Positions 1 through 5,378 of a DNA stretch of 5,378 nt are shown here, in pieces. Location: the NCBI GenBank assembly GCA_020696885.1, contig JAJFMS010000315.1, positions 1-5,378 on the forward strand, given 5' to 3'. Within the stretch, counting starts at the first letter, position 1; each line of letters begins with the position of its first letter. Origin of the DNA: Armatimonadota bacterium (GTDB taxonomy: Bacteria > Armatimonadota > SYMT01). The notes under the pieces were generated by a model that was not told the origin of the DNA, did not search any database, and saw only the letters and a program-made list of their open reading frames with translations. The position numbers and the translations under genes are program-made.

Positions 1-60
1 CGCCTGCGCCGGCTCCCGTCCGGTGAGGTTTCCGATACCGCCCAGATCCCACTGCACTGA
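1..60 (+). CDS. Possible 3' end of an upstream gene (19 codons)
   Basis: Frame 1 is open from the window edge to a TGA at 58-60 and would encode a 19-residue tail ending in AQIPLH. Third positions are mostly G or C, as in the real genes here, and more so than in the next frame. The TGA would sit 7 bases before the ATG of the hydrolase gene, with that gene's GAGG ribosome site overlapping it, which is typical spacing inside an operon. The stretch is too short to recognise a family, and open frames this short are common by chance in GC-rich DNA. The alternative is that these bases are simply 5' untranslated sequence. Confidence 0.25.
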   Translation, partial: RLRRLPSGEVSDTAQIPLH

Positions 61-62
61 GG
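59..62 (+). promoter_or_regulatory. Ribosome binding site deciding the hydrolase start
   Basis: GAGG lies 5 bases before the ATG at 68. An in-frame ATG at 23 is also possible, but the 15 residues it would add are polar and would come before a well-formed signal peptide. The ATG at 68 is therefore preferred. Confidence 0.5.
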
Positions 63-67
63 CACCG

Positions 68-1138
68 ATGAGCCTTCCGAAGCCTTTCGTCCTGGGGACG
101 CTCGTGCTGGCGACCGCCGCCTTCGCCGCCGCCGCGCCGATTGCCCCGCTCTATCCGGAGCGCACCTCCAACCTCCTCGTGCTCCGCGACCAGCCCGGCG
201 TCTCCACGCCGATCCGGAGCCCGCGGGAATGGCGCCGGCGCCGCGAGCACGTGCTCCTGAACATGCAGAAGGTGATGGGCCCGCTGCCCGGCCCGAAGTC
301 GCGCGTGCCGTTGAACGTGCGGCTTGAAGCGGAGACGGTCACCGAGAAGTACGTCCGCAAGAAGCTCACCTTCGCCTCCGCGCCTGGAGAGCGGGTGCCG
401 GCCTACCTGCTGATCCCCCGCGGGCTGAAGGGCAAGGCGCCGGCGATCCTCGCGCTGCACCAGACCGTCGAGATCGGGAAGGACGAGGCGGCAGGGCTGG
501 GAGGCTCCCCCGGCCTCCACTACGGGCACGAGCTGGCGGAGCGGGGCTTCGTGGTGCTGGCGCCGGACTACCCCACCTTAGGCGAGCATAAGGTCGACGT
601 CTACGAGCGCGGCTACGCCAGCGGGAGCATGAAGGCGATCTGGGACAACATGCGCGCCGTGGACCTGCTGCGCACCCTCCCAGAGGTGGACGATGACCGC
701 ATCGGCTGCCTGGGCCACTCGCTCGGCGGGCACAACACGATCTACACCGGCGCCTTCGACGAGCGGATCAAGGCGATGGTGTCCAACTGCGGGTTCAACG
801 CCTTCGGCAAGTACTACAACGGTAACATCGCCGGCTGGTCGGGCCCGAGGTACATGCCGCGCATCAAATCCGACTACCCGACACCCGAGAAGATGCCGTT
901 CGACTTCCACGAGGTAGTCGCAGCCCTGGCGCCGCGGGCGTTCCTGGCGATCGCGCCGGTAGGGGACAGCAACTTCGAGGTGAGCGGTGTGAAGGAAGTG
1001 ATCGCCGCCGCGAAGCCGGTCTACCAGCTATTTAGGAAGCCGGAGCGCCTGGCGGCTCTTCATCCGGACTGCGCCCACGAATGGCCGCTGGCAATGCGGG
1101 AAGAGGCGTACCGCTGGCTGGAGCGGTGGCTACCGTAG
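68..1138 (+). CDS. Secreted alpha/beta hydrolase (dienelactone hydrolase / acetyl xylan esterase type)
   Basis: This is a 356-aa serine hydrolase of the alpha/beta fold, most likely cleaving an ester; the substrate is not deducible. Starting at ATG 68, residues 1-23 form a signal peptide: a Lys near the N terminus, then a hydrophobic run (FVLGTLVLATAAFAAAA). The mature protein is probably exported. The nucleophile elbow GHSLGGH puts the catalytic Ser at residue 218. The acid is probably Asp300 in APVGDSNFE and the base His337 in CAHEW, so the triad is complete and correctly ordered. Other fold signs are PAYLLIP on an early strand, ILALHQT near the oxyanion region, and GFVVLAPDYP before helix C. 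In family knowledge, this pattern occurs in secreted DLH/AXE1-like esterases of environmental bacteria. The gene ends in TAG directly after WLP, a normal end for the fold. No metabolic neighbours indicate a pathway. Confidence 0.88.
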   Translation: MSLPKPFVLGTLVLATAAFAAAAPIAPLYPERTSNLLVLRDQPGVSTPIRSPREWRRRREHVLLNMQKVMGPLPGPKSRVPLNVRLEAETVTEKYVRKKLTFASAPGERVPAYLLIPRGLKGKAPAILALHQTVEIGKDEAAGLGGSPGLHYGHELAERGFVVLAPDYPTLGEHKVDVYERGYASGSMKAIWDNMRAVDLLRTLPEVDDDRIGCLGHSLGGHNTIYTGAFDERIKAMVSNCGFNAFGKYYNGNIAGWSGPRYMPRIKSDYPTPEKMPFDFHEVVAALAPRAFLAIAPVGDSNFEVSGVKEVIAAAKPVYQLFRKPERLAALHPDCAHEWPLAMREEAYRWLERWLP

Positions 1139-1154
1139 GGGTTTGGGGGATGCA

Positions 1155-1178
1155 CCACGGAGACACGGAGACACGGAG
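1155..1178. repeat. Three tandem copies of an 8-base ACACGGAG unit
   Basis: Bases 1155-1162 (CCACGGAG), 1163-1170 and 1171-1178 (both ACACGGAG) are head-to-tail copies, with only the first base pair of the array differing. A looser AGAGCACAGGAG follows. It begins 16 bases after the hydrolase stop. From memory, short arrays of this CACGGAGA type recur between genes in several GC-rich environmental bacteria. Their role is not known to me, and copy number elsewhere in this genome cannot be seen here. Confidence 0.75.
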
Positions 1179-1206
1179 AGAGCACAGGAGAGGGGCAGCT
1201 AGCAGC

Positions 1207-1236
1207 GCCCGGCATGCCGTAAACGGCCGGGCCTTT
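1207..1236 (+). terminator. Possible terminator of the hydrolase gene
   Basis: The 7-bp perfect stem GCCCGGC (1207-1213) with GCCGGGC (1226-1232) is followed by CTTT, about 70 bases after the stop. An alternative inner stem GCCG/CGGC around TAAA (1216-1227) competes with it. The T-run is short, so intrinsic termination would be weak. Confidence 0.35.
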
Positions 1237-1263
1237 GAATCAGGAAGCGCTACCGACCGACTG

Positions 1264-1344
1264 CAGGAGTCCCGCGATCCAGCGGGCCGGTATCCTCCGG
1301 GGACCCTGGCGAAAACCCAGCCGGCTGGAACAGCCGGACTCCTG
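1264..1344. other. Multi-branched inverted-repeat structure between convergent genes
   Basis: A 9-bp perfect inverted repeat, CAGGAGTCC (1264-1272) with GGACTCCTG (1336-1344), closes a stretch that can fold into several small hairpins: CCCGC/GCGGG (1271-1275 with 1282-1286), CCGG/CCGG (1287-1290 with 1297-1300), CTGG/CCAG (1306-1309 with 1317-1320) and CCGGCTG/CAGCCGG (1321-1327 with 1331-1337). Using only 7 closing pairs (1264-1270 with 1338-1344) leaves room for all but one shared base at each end. The shape recalls a cloverleaf, but tRNA consensus bases are missing. It could be a degenerate mobile element, an RNA structure, or chance pairing in GC-rich DNA. Confidence 0.35.
1311..1337 (-). 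terminator. Possible terminator of the amidohydrolase-like operon
   Basis: Read on the minus strand, a 7-bp perfect stem CCGGCTG/CAGCCGG with a 3-base loop (1337-1321) is followed by CTGGG and then TTTT (1315-1312). It lies about 50 bases past the TAG of gene B. The T-run is short and offset, so this is tentative. Confidence 0.35.
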
Positions 1345-1385
1345 TCAATCATGCGGTAGGTTTGCCAAAGTCCGGAAGGACTCTG

Positions 1386-2126
1386 CTAACCCTCCTGCTG
1401 CGCGCGGAGGTTGAATAGCCGCACGGCGTTCACGGACAGGGCGGCCTGCTTCTCGGAGTCGGTGATCTTGGCGTCCATCAGGAGGCCCAGCGCGGCGCCG
1501 GGGTTGTGGTCCGGAAACCCGCTGGCGAACAGCACTCGGTTTGGCCCCAGCGTGCTGAAGATTGTCTCCAGCTTGCCGCGGTGAGTGCCGCCGCTGAACG
1601 GCTCCAGGTAGATGTTCACCGCACGCTTGGCCGCCCACATGCAAGACTGCCAGTCGTCGTAGCCGGCGCCGGAAGCGATGATCTTCAGCGTGCTGAACTC
1701 CCGGGCCAGCTCTTCCAGCGCGCGGGAGGCTTCCTCGTTCGCCACGTGTACCAGCAGCGGCTTGGTGTAGCGGCGATAGGCGTTCATCACCTCGCGGGTG
1801 GCGCTGGAGGCCAGGCTCTCGCCGCACATCTCGGGATGGAGCATCGCGCCCAGCCACTTCGGGCTGCCGAGGTAGCGCTTCATCTCCTCGCCGGAGCGGT
1901 CCGGATAGAGCGGATTGATCACCACCCAGCCCCGCAGCGAAGGCGCCATGTCCAGCGCGATCTTCATCTCGGCGTTGCCGCCGGCAATATCCCCGGCGAG
2001 GGCGCGCCGGCCGGCCACGCCCACCAGGTCGAACCGCGCCCGCTGCTGTGCGTGCTGGAGCTTGGTGGCGTCCGTGGTCGTCCAATCGGCCGCGCCCAAC
2101 TGCATGAGGATGTCCACACCCGGCAT
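1386..2126 (-). CDS. Amidohydrolase-2-like protein B with degenerate metal site
   Basis: This 246-aa protein has the layout of the amidohydrolase-2 (TIM-barrel metal-dependent hydrolase) family. Known members bind a metal through an N-terminal HxH, later His residues, and an Asp in a GSD(Y/F)P-like motif. In B the N-terminal motif reads VDILMQLG, with Leu7 and Gln9 where the two His belong. ASGFP (201-205) has Gly203 where the Asp belongs. IIASGAG (149-155) lacks the usual His. Some family landmarks remain: VINPLYP near 69-75, LHP with His97, and LLVHV with His127. A classical metallohydrolase reaction is therefore unlikely, though an altered site cannot be excluded. The ATG at 2126 has AAGGGG upstream, so the missing HxH is not due to a wrong start. 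B lies 10 bases after gene A, is clearly related to it, and is probably co-translated. It ends in TAG. Confidence 0.8.
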   Translation of the reverse strand: MPGVDILMQLGAADWTTTDATKLQHAQQRARFDLVGVAGRRALAGDIAGGNAEMKIALDMAPSLRGWVVINPLYPDRSGEEMKRYLGSPKWLGAMLHPEMCGESLASSATREVMNAYRRYTKPLLVHVANEEASRALEELAREFSTLKIIASGAGYDDWQSCMWAAKRAVNIYLEPFSGGTHRGKLETIFSTLGPNRVLFASGFPDHNPGAALGLLMDAKITDSEKQAALSVNAVRLFNLRAQQEG

Positions 2127-2132
2127 CTGCTT

Positions 2133-2138
2133 CCCCTT
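2133..2138 (-). promoter_or_regulatory. Shine-Dalgarno site of gene B overlapping the stop of gene A
   Basis: On the minus strand AAGGGG (2138-2133) lies 6 bases before the ATG at 2126 and shares its first two bases with the TAA of gene A (2139-2137). This fixes the start of B and suggests translational coupling of the pair. Confidence 0.7.
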
Positions 2139-2853
2139 ATCCCAGCACGCGCTGGACGTTCCCCTCGAACACCGACAGGCGGTCCGCCTCGGAGAGCTCG
2201 GCGTATTGCACCGACATCACCGCGCTCCCGATCGCGCGAAGCGGCGAGCCGGACCCGAAGATCACCCGGTTGGCGCCGATGTGCTTGACGGCGGCTTCCA
2301 CGGCGCCTCCCGCGTCCAGGCGGGAGGTCTCCACCCACACGTTCGGCCCCTGCTTGGCCGCGTAGATCAGCGTGCTGAGCCCGGTCCCGTCCACCGTGAA
2401 GGCGGTGGGCACCGGCAGCAGGTCTTCCACGTCGGCTGCGATCACCGGGGCGGGGAGCCCCACCACGTCCACCAGGAGCAGCCGGGCCATCTCCAGGCGC
2501 CGCAGCACTTCCCGCAACGGCCCGAACGAGCCGGAGAACGGGTAGCCGTGCTCCCGCGGGCAGAGGCGGAACACCTTGACGCCGCGGTCCAGGCAGCGGT
2601 TCACCTCGTCCAGGCAGTCCGGATAGTCGAACGGATTGATCACCGCCACCGCCGTGAGGGGTTGGTGCTGGCTCGCCAGGTGCATCACCTGCGTATTGCC
2701 CATAGCGGAATGGTAGAAGATCGCTCCGGTGTAGGTAACCAGGCTCTGGGAGACGCCGCGCGCCTGCATCCCGGCCGCCAGCGCCTCGACCGAGAGGTCG
2801 ACTTCCGCCTGTGGCCACGAGCCGACAAGCGTGTAGCTATCGATGATCGGCAC
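2137..2853 (-). CDS. Amidohydrolase-2-like protein A with degenerate metal site
   Basis: This 238-aa protein, first gene of a two-gene operon, is related to the amidohydrolase-2 TIM-barrel family. It starts with GTG at 2853, which has a perfect AGGAGG 5 bases upstream. The N-terminal IIDSYTLVG matches the family's (I/V)DxHxHxG but has Tyr7 and Leu9 in place of the metal-binding His pair. LLLVDVV (125-131) has Asp129 where B keeps His127. FTVDGTG (162-168) lacks the usual His. IFGSGSP (198-204) has Gly202 where metal-binding members have Asp. The C-terminal ELSEADRLSVFEGNVQRVLG is a very typical family ending, so the protein is full length. A and B share VINP(F/L), the WAAK/YAAK region and a GxNRV(I/L)F segment. 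I recall family members with similarly altered N-terminal motifs, so this may be an existing metal-poor branch. Its function is unknown; a structural, ligand-binding or altered catalytic role alongside B is inference. Confidence 0.8.
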   Translation of the reverse strand: MPIIDSYTLVGSWPQAEVDLSVEALAAGMQARGVSQSLVTYTGAIFYHSAMGNTQVMHLASQHQPLTAVAVINPFDYPDCLDEVNRCLDRGVKVFRLCPREHGYPFSGSFGPLREVLRRLEMARLLLVDVVGLPAPVIAADVEDLLPVPTAFTVDGTGLSTLIYAAKQGPNVWVETSRLDAGGAVEAAVKHIGANRVIFGSGSPLRAIGSAVMSVQYAELSEADRLSVFEGNVQRVLG

Positions 2854-2858
2854 CCGTT

Positions 2859-2864
2859 CCTCCT
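2859..2864 (-). promoter_or_regulatory. Strong Shine-Dalgarno site supporting a GTG start for gene A
   Basis: Minus-strand AGGAGG (2864-2859) is followed by a 5-base spacer and then GTG at 2853. The consensus match and spacing make this GTG the clear start, which matters because the start places the altered HxH position at residues 7-9. Confidence 0.75.
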
Positions 2865-2898
2865 GCGTTCGTTAGGAGATGTTCTATAGCGAGCAGAG

Positions 2899-3060
2899 GG
2901 CTCACGTAGTGGTTGGTCGAGGCAGTAAAGTAATGATCGGAGTCGGCTGGGAGTGTGGGGGTTTGGGAGTGTGGGAGCACGGGAAGACCGGATCCATTTT
3001 CTCCCACGCCCCCACACTCCCATTCAATCCCGATCGATCACTACTGCTAGTTCGTGAGCC
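2899..3060. repeat. 162-base nested imperfect palindrome with GGGAGTGTGGG stem
   Basis: The space between gltX and gene A holds nested inverted repeats in consistent order: GGCTCACG (2899-2906) with CGTGAGCC (3053-3060), GCAGTA (2922-2927) with TACTGC (3042-3047), GATCGG (2935-2940) with CCGATC (3030-3035), and a 22-bp core (2948-2969 with 3001-3022, 20 of 22 matching). The left core arm is followed by a second direct copy of GGGAGTGTGGG (2965-2975). No T-run follows the stem on either strand, so it is not a standard terminator. Its size and ordered outer arms suggest a dispersed palindromic element or a miniature mobile element. As RNA it would form a long hairpin in the leader of gene A or the tail of gltX. 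No convincing -35/-10 pair for gene A was found here. Confidence 0.7.
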
Positions 3061-3072
3061 CGACGGCGATCC

Positions 3073-4554
3073 TCAGGACGCGAAGCGTGTTCGCGCAGTG
3101 CGAATTCGCTGCAGCACCCGGTCTCGGCCCAGCACCTCGAGCGTGTCGAACAGGCTGGGTCCCACCATCCTGCCGGTGGCGGCCACGCGGGTGGGGTGGA
3201 TCACCTCGCCGCGCTTCACGCCTAGTTCTTCGCTAACCGCCCCGATCACCCCTTCGAGATCGGAAGCTATCCAAGCAGTTAGCGCCTCAAAGCCGGCGGC
3301 TACGGCGTCCAGGATCGCGCCCGCCTGCGGGGACTTGAGCCGCTTGTTGACCGACGCCTCGTCGTACTCCGCCTCGTCCGTGAACAGGAAGGCGGTGGCT
3401 GCGGGGGCTTCCGCCAGCGTCTTGATCCGCTCCTGCTCCAGCTTCAGCACGCGAGTCAGGTACGCGCGCTCCTCCGCGGAGGGCGCCTCGCTCACCAGCC
3501 CGGCCTGCTGCATGAACGGCAGGCAGCCTTCCACGAGCGCGTCCTCGGACAGCGCGCGGATGTAGACGCCGTTCATCCAGTTCAGCTTCTCGACGTCGAA
3601 GACCGCGGGGCTCGTCCCGATGCCGTCCAGCCCGAACGACTCGATCAGCTCCTCGCGGCTCATGATCTCGCGGTCGCCGCCCGGCGCCCAGCCGAGGAGA
3701 GCGATGAAGTTCAGCAGCGCGCCGGCCACGTATCCCTGGTCGCGGTACTCCAGGGCGGACATGGCCCCGTGACGCTTGGACAGCTTCTTCTTGTCCGGTC
3801 CCAGGATCAGGCTGGGGTGGGCGAACACCGGCATCTCCCAGCCCAGGGCCTGGTACTCCAGCACGTGGCGAGGCGTGCTGGGAATCCACTCCTCGGACCG
3901 GATCACGTGGGTGATCTCCATCAGGTGATCGTCCACCACGTTCGCGAGCTGGTACGTGGGGAAGCCGTCCGACTTCAGGATGACGTGATCATCCAGCTCC
4001 CGGTTCTGGTAGGTGATCCGGCCGCGGGCGGCGTCGTCGAACGCCGTCTCGCCTTCCAGCGGGATGGCGAACCGCACCACGTATGGCGTGCCGGCCGCCT
4101 CCTGCTGCGCGACTTCCTCCGGGGAGAGGGCGCGGCAATGGCGGTCGTAGCCGTTCGGGTGAATGTTCGCCTTCTGGCGCGCCTCGCGGATCTGCGCTAC
4201 CCGCTCCCGGCTGCAGAAGCACTTGTAGGCGTGGCCGGACGCGATCAACTGCTCCGCAGCCGCCTGGTAGTGCGGCAGCCGGTGGGACTGCACCTACGGG
4301 CCATAGGGTCCCTCGACGTCCGGACCCTCGTCGTAATCGAGGCCGAGCCAGCGGAACGAGTCGTAGAGGGCCTGCTCGGAGCGCTCGTCGTACCGCTCGC
4401 GGTCGGTGTCCTCGAGGCGGAAGACGAACTGGCCGCCGTGGCGGCGGGCAAAGAGCCAGCTAAAAAGGGCGTTGCGGATGGTGCCAACGTGGGGGAGACC
4501 GGTCGGACTCGGCGCGATGCGGGTCCGGACAGGTCGATTGTGGTTCGTACTCAT
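3073..4554 (-). CDS. gltX: Glutamyl-tRNA synthetase, interrupted by an in-frame amber codon
   Basis: GluRS charges tRNA-Glu with glutamate in the cytoplasm and is essential in bacteria. The frame runs 493 codons, a normal length for the family, from ATG 4554 (AGGGA 8 bases upstream) to TGA 3075-3073. An ATG further upstream would add unrelated residues. Visible landmarks, numbered along the whole frame, are: [14 protein letters not shown] (12-25) with the class I HIGH variant [15 protein letters not shown]; a zinc-knuckle-like CFC (Cys112, Cys114) with Cys140 in YDRHCRAL; a KMSKS equivalent KLSKR (237-241); [10 protein letters not shown]; and the C-terminal anticodon-binding end with [10 protein letters not shown] and [10 protein letters not shown]. 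Codon 87 (4296-4294) is TAG in GPYGP-stop-VQSHRL, where the family has Tyr. Everything on both sides is in one frame and well conserved. A one-base error or recent nonsense mutation is the simplest reading. The protein would otherwise be split into 86 residues and an untranslated remainder. Confidence 0.92.
4294..4296 (-). other. In-frame TAG at codon 87 of gltX
   Basis: Minus-strand TAG sits between GPYGP and VQSHRL. In known GluRS proteins this position is typically Tyr (GPYGPY-x-QS). Changing the single plus-strand base C4294 to A or G would restore TAT or TAC. A GTG follows at once (4293), but the only purine-rich stretch before it is about 15 bases away and encodes conserved residues, so reinitiation is not supported. 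Confidence 0.9.
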
Positions 4555-4570
4555 GAAACCGTTCCCTGAG

Positions 4571-4600
4571 GAGGTGCTGCCCGGTCGGCCGGGGCACCTC
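4571..4600 (-). promoter_or_regulatory. Leader hairpin just upstream of the gltX ribosome site
   Basis: GAGGTGC (4571-4577) pairs with GCACCTC (4594-4600), and CCCGG (4580-4584) with CCGGG (4589-4593). The result is a 12-bp stem with a 2-base bulge and a 4-base loop. On the minus strand its base ends 3 bases before AGGGA, the gltX Shine-Dalgarno site. It could affect translation, or act with the next hairpin as a read-through barrier. It shows no T-box features. Confidence 0.4.
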
Positions 4601-4625
4601 GGAGATCGAAGGAGCCCGGCCGGCA

Positions 4626-4657
4626 CTCTGCGGCTCACCGCCGGGTGAGCCGCAGAG
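4626..4657 (-). terminator. 14-bp perfect hairpin after the unrecognised gene
   Basis: CTCTGCGGCTCACC (4626-4639) and GGTGAGCCGCAGAG (4644-4657) pair perfectly around a 4-base loop. The hairpin begins 8 bases after the TAA of the upstream minus-strand gene. No T-run follows, so it may be a T-less terminator or an mRNA 3'-end stabiliser. Its strength and position argue that gltX has its own promoter. Confidence 0.55.
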
Positions 4658-4665
4658 GCGAGGGG

Positions 4666-5378
4666 TTACTCCTCCGGGAGGTCGTCGTCTTCGCTCTCGT
4701 CGTAGTATTCGCGGATCGGCCGCTTCGGCGCGCCCTTCTTCTTCGCCTTTTGCGCGCGCTTCTCGTCGTACTGCCAGACGCCGGGTTGGCCTTGCAATTG
4801 TTGAAAATAGCGCTGTCCGCTGAGCGCGCTGGCGAGCTGCGCCCGCCGCACGCGGCGTACCACGTTGATCTCCGCGAACAGGGTCACGAAGTGGATGCCG
4901 TCCGGATGCGCCTTCAGCGTGCGCATCACGATCTCCATCAACGGCAGCCCGTCCGTGGCGGCTTCCGCCCGGAGCTGGAGCAGCTGCTGGAGCCGCTCCA
5001 TCGGGATGTCCATGAGCGGATCAACGGCACCGTCGTATACCAGGTGGAACTCGTCCGGCTGGGCGCCGCGCTCCAGAAGGAACTGACCGCCCACCCACGG
5101 CAGGTTGGCTTCGTACCACTCCTTCAGCCCGAACACCAGGTTGAGCCGGTTGTTTACCCACGCATCGAAGCGGGAGCCGTCCGGAGCCGCCAGAGTCACG
5201 TGCAGCAGTTCCGGCTCCATCGGGAAGAAGGCACGGTCACTGTGGCGCAGGTAGCGCGTGCCGGCCACGTAGTGATGCAGCGGCGGGCTGGACAGCAGTT
5301 GGGTCGGCGCGGCGGCCTGAGGCACGGTGGCGTCGTCGCCCACGTCCTGCACCAGGTAGTGCTGCACCTGCTCCTCCA
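4666..5378 (-). CDS. Unrecognised protein with possible winged-helix segment and charged tail (perhaps 5'-partial)
   Basis: I do not recognise this family. The frame is open to the window edge, encoding EEQ before a GTG at 5367. That GTG has GGAGG 5 bases upstream, so the gene is either complete from there (233 aa) or cut by the edge. Residue numbers are from the GTG. Residues 56-115 are rich in aromatic residues and Gly: HVTLAAPDGSRFDAW, then GLKEWYEANLPWVGGQF and DEFHLVYDG. This looks like a compact beta-rich domain. Residues 131-201 (LPLMEIVMRTLKAHPDGIHF, later RRVRRAQLASALS, then RYFQQLQGQPGVWQY) have the rhythm of a winged helix-turn-helix of the HARE-HTH/RpoE-delta kind. That is pattern resemblance only. 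Residues 202-219 are rich in Lys and Arg, and 221-233 are very acidic (DESEDDD). No signal peptide or membrane segment is visible. A cytoplasmic nucleic-acid-binding role is a guess. Confidence 0.75.
   Translation of the reverse strand, partial: EEQVQHYLVQDVGDDATVPQAAAPTQLLSSPPLHHYVAGTRYLRHSDRAFFPMEPELLHVTLAAPDGSRFDAWVNNRLNLVFGLKEWYEANLPWVGGQFLLERGAQPDEFHLVYDGAVDPLMDIPMERLQQLLQLRAEAATDGLPLMEIVMRTLKAHPDGIHFVTLFAEINVVRRVRRAQLASALSGQRYFQQLQGQPGVWQYDEKRAQKAKKKGAPKRPIREYYDESEDDDLPEE

Noticed and set aside
1264..1344. A tRNA gene, because of the 7-bp closing stem and the cloverleaf-like layout
   Set aside because: There is no TTCRA-type T loop, no GG pair in the D loop, and the middle arm does not give a 5-bp stem with a 7-base anticodon loop. 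Consensus positions are missing.
2883..2888. A -10 box (TATAGA on the minus strand) for gene A
   Set aside because: No acceptable -35 hexamer lies at 16-19 bases upstream, so a sigma-70-type promoter could not be supported.
1506..2889. Long open frames on the plus strand across the A/B operon
   Set aside because: They lie opposite two genes with recognisable family motifs and good ribosome sites. Their translations are rich in Arg, Ala, His and Gly with no motifs, as expected for antisense frames in GC-rich DNA.
2948..3022. A CRISPR array or a standard intrinsic terminator
   Set aside because: There are only two direct copies of the unit and no regular spacers, so it is not CRISPR. No T-run follows the stem on either strand, so it is not a standard terminator.
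3073..4293. A separate protein starting at the GTG just after the gltX amber codon
   Set aside because: It lacks the HIGH-motif half of the synthetase and has no well-spaced ribosome site. It is in the same frame as the N-terminal part, so it is the rest of gltX.
4294..4296. Genome-wide reassignment of TAG to Tyr
   Set aside because: TAG ends the hydrolase (1136-1138) and gene B (1388-1386) at natural C-terminal positions. Read-through would run into repeats and intergenic hairpins.
3769..4569. A 266-codon plus-strand open frame opposite gltX
   Set aside because: It is antisense to clearly conserved GluRS sequence and shows no domain of its own.

Overview
This is a GC-rich bacterial window. 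It holds one plus-strand gene, then four minus-strand genes that meet it tail to tail. The phylum cannot be fixed from the sequence alone. Several features would suit a GC-rich environmental lineage of the Armatimonadota, Chloroflexota, Planctomycetota or Gemmatimonadota kind: a secreted alpha/beta hydrolase, amidohydrolase-like proteins with a degenerate metal site, and intergenic repeats of the ACACGGAG and GGGAGTGTGGG types. That placement is inference, not an identification.

Layout from left to right. Bases 1-60 may carry the last 19 codons of an upstream gene. Bases 68-1138 (+) encode a secreted alpha/beta hydrolase of the dienelactone hydrolase/acetyl xylan esterase type with a full Ser-Asp-His triad. 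Bases 1139-1385 form a convergent intergenic region. It holds three tandem copies of an 8-base ACACGGAG unit, two compact hairpins that could end transcription from either side, and a 9-bp inverted repeat enclosing several small hairpins. Bases 2853-1386 (-) are a two-gene operon of amidohydrolase-2-like TIM-barrel proteins, here called A (238 aa) and B (246 aa). They are separated by 10 bases, and B's Shine-Dalgarno site overlaps A's stop codon. Both proteins lack the HxH motif and the C-terminal metal-site Asp at matching positions. Bases 2899-3060, upstream of A, form a 162-base imperfect palindrome built around a 22-bp GGGAGTGTGGG stem.

Bases 4554-3073 (-) are gltX, glutamyl-tRNA synthetase. 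It is complete in all its motifs but has an in-frame TAG at codon 87 where the family has Tyr. Bases 4555-4665 hold two strong hairpins, one just after the stop of the next gene and one just before gltX. Bases 5378-4666 (-) encode an unrecognised protein, perhaps cut by the window edge. It may contain a winged-helix-like segment and has a lysine-rich stretch and an acidic tail.

Functionally, gltX is housekeeping. The hydrolase probably acts outside the cytoplasm on an ester substrate. The A/B pair looks like two subunits made together, possibly with a non-canonical or non-catalytic role. The two observations most worth following are the A/B pair with matching loss of metal ligands and the amber codon inside an essential synthetase. 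The amber codon is most simply a base error or a recent mutation. I see no clear multi-gene defence, mobile or biosynthetic system here.
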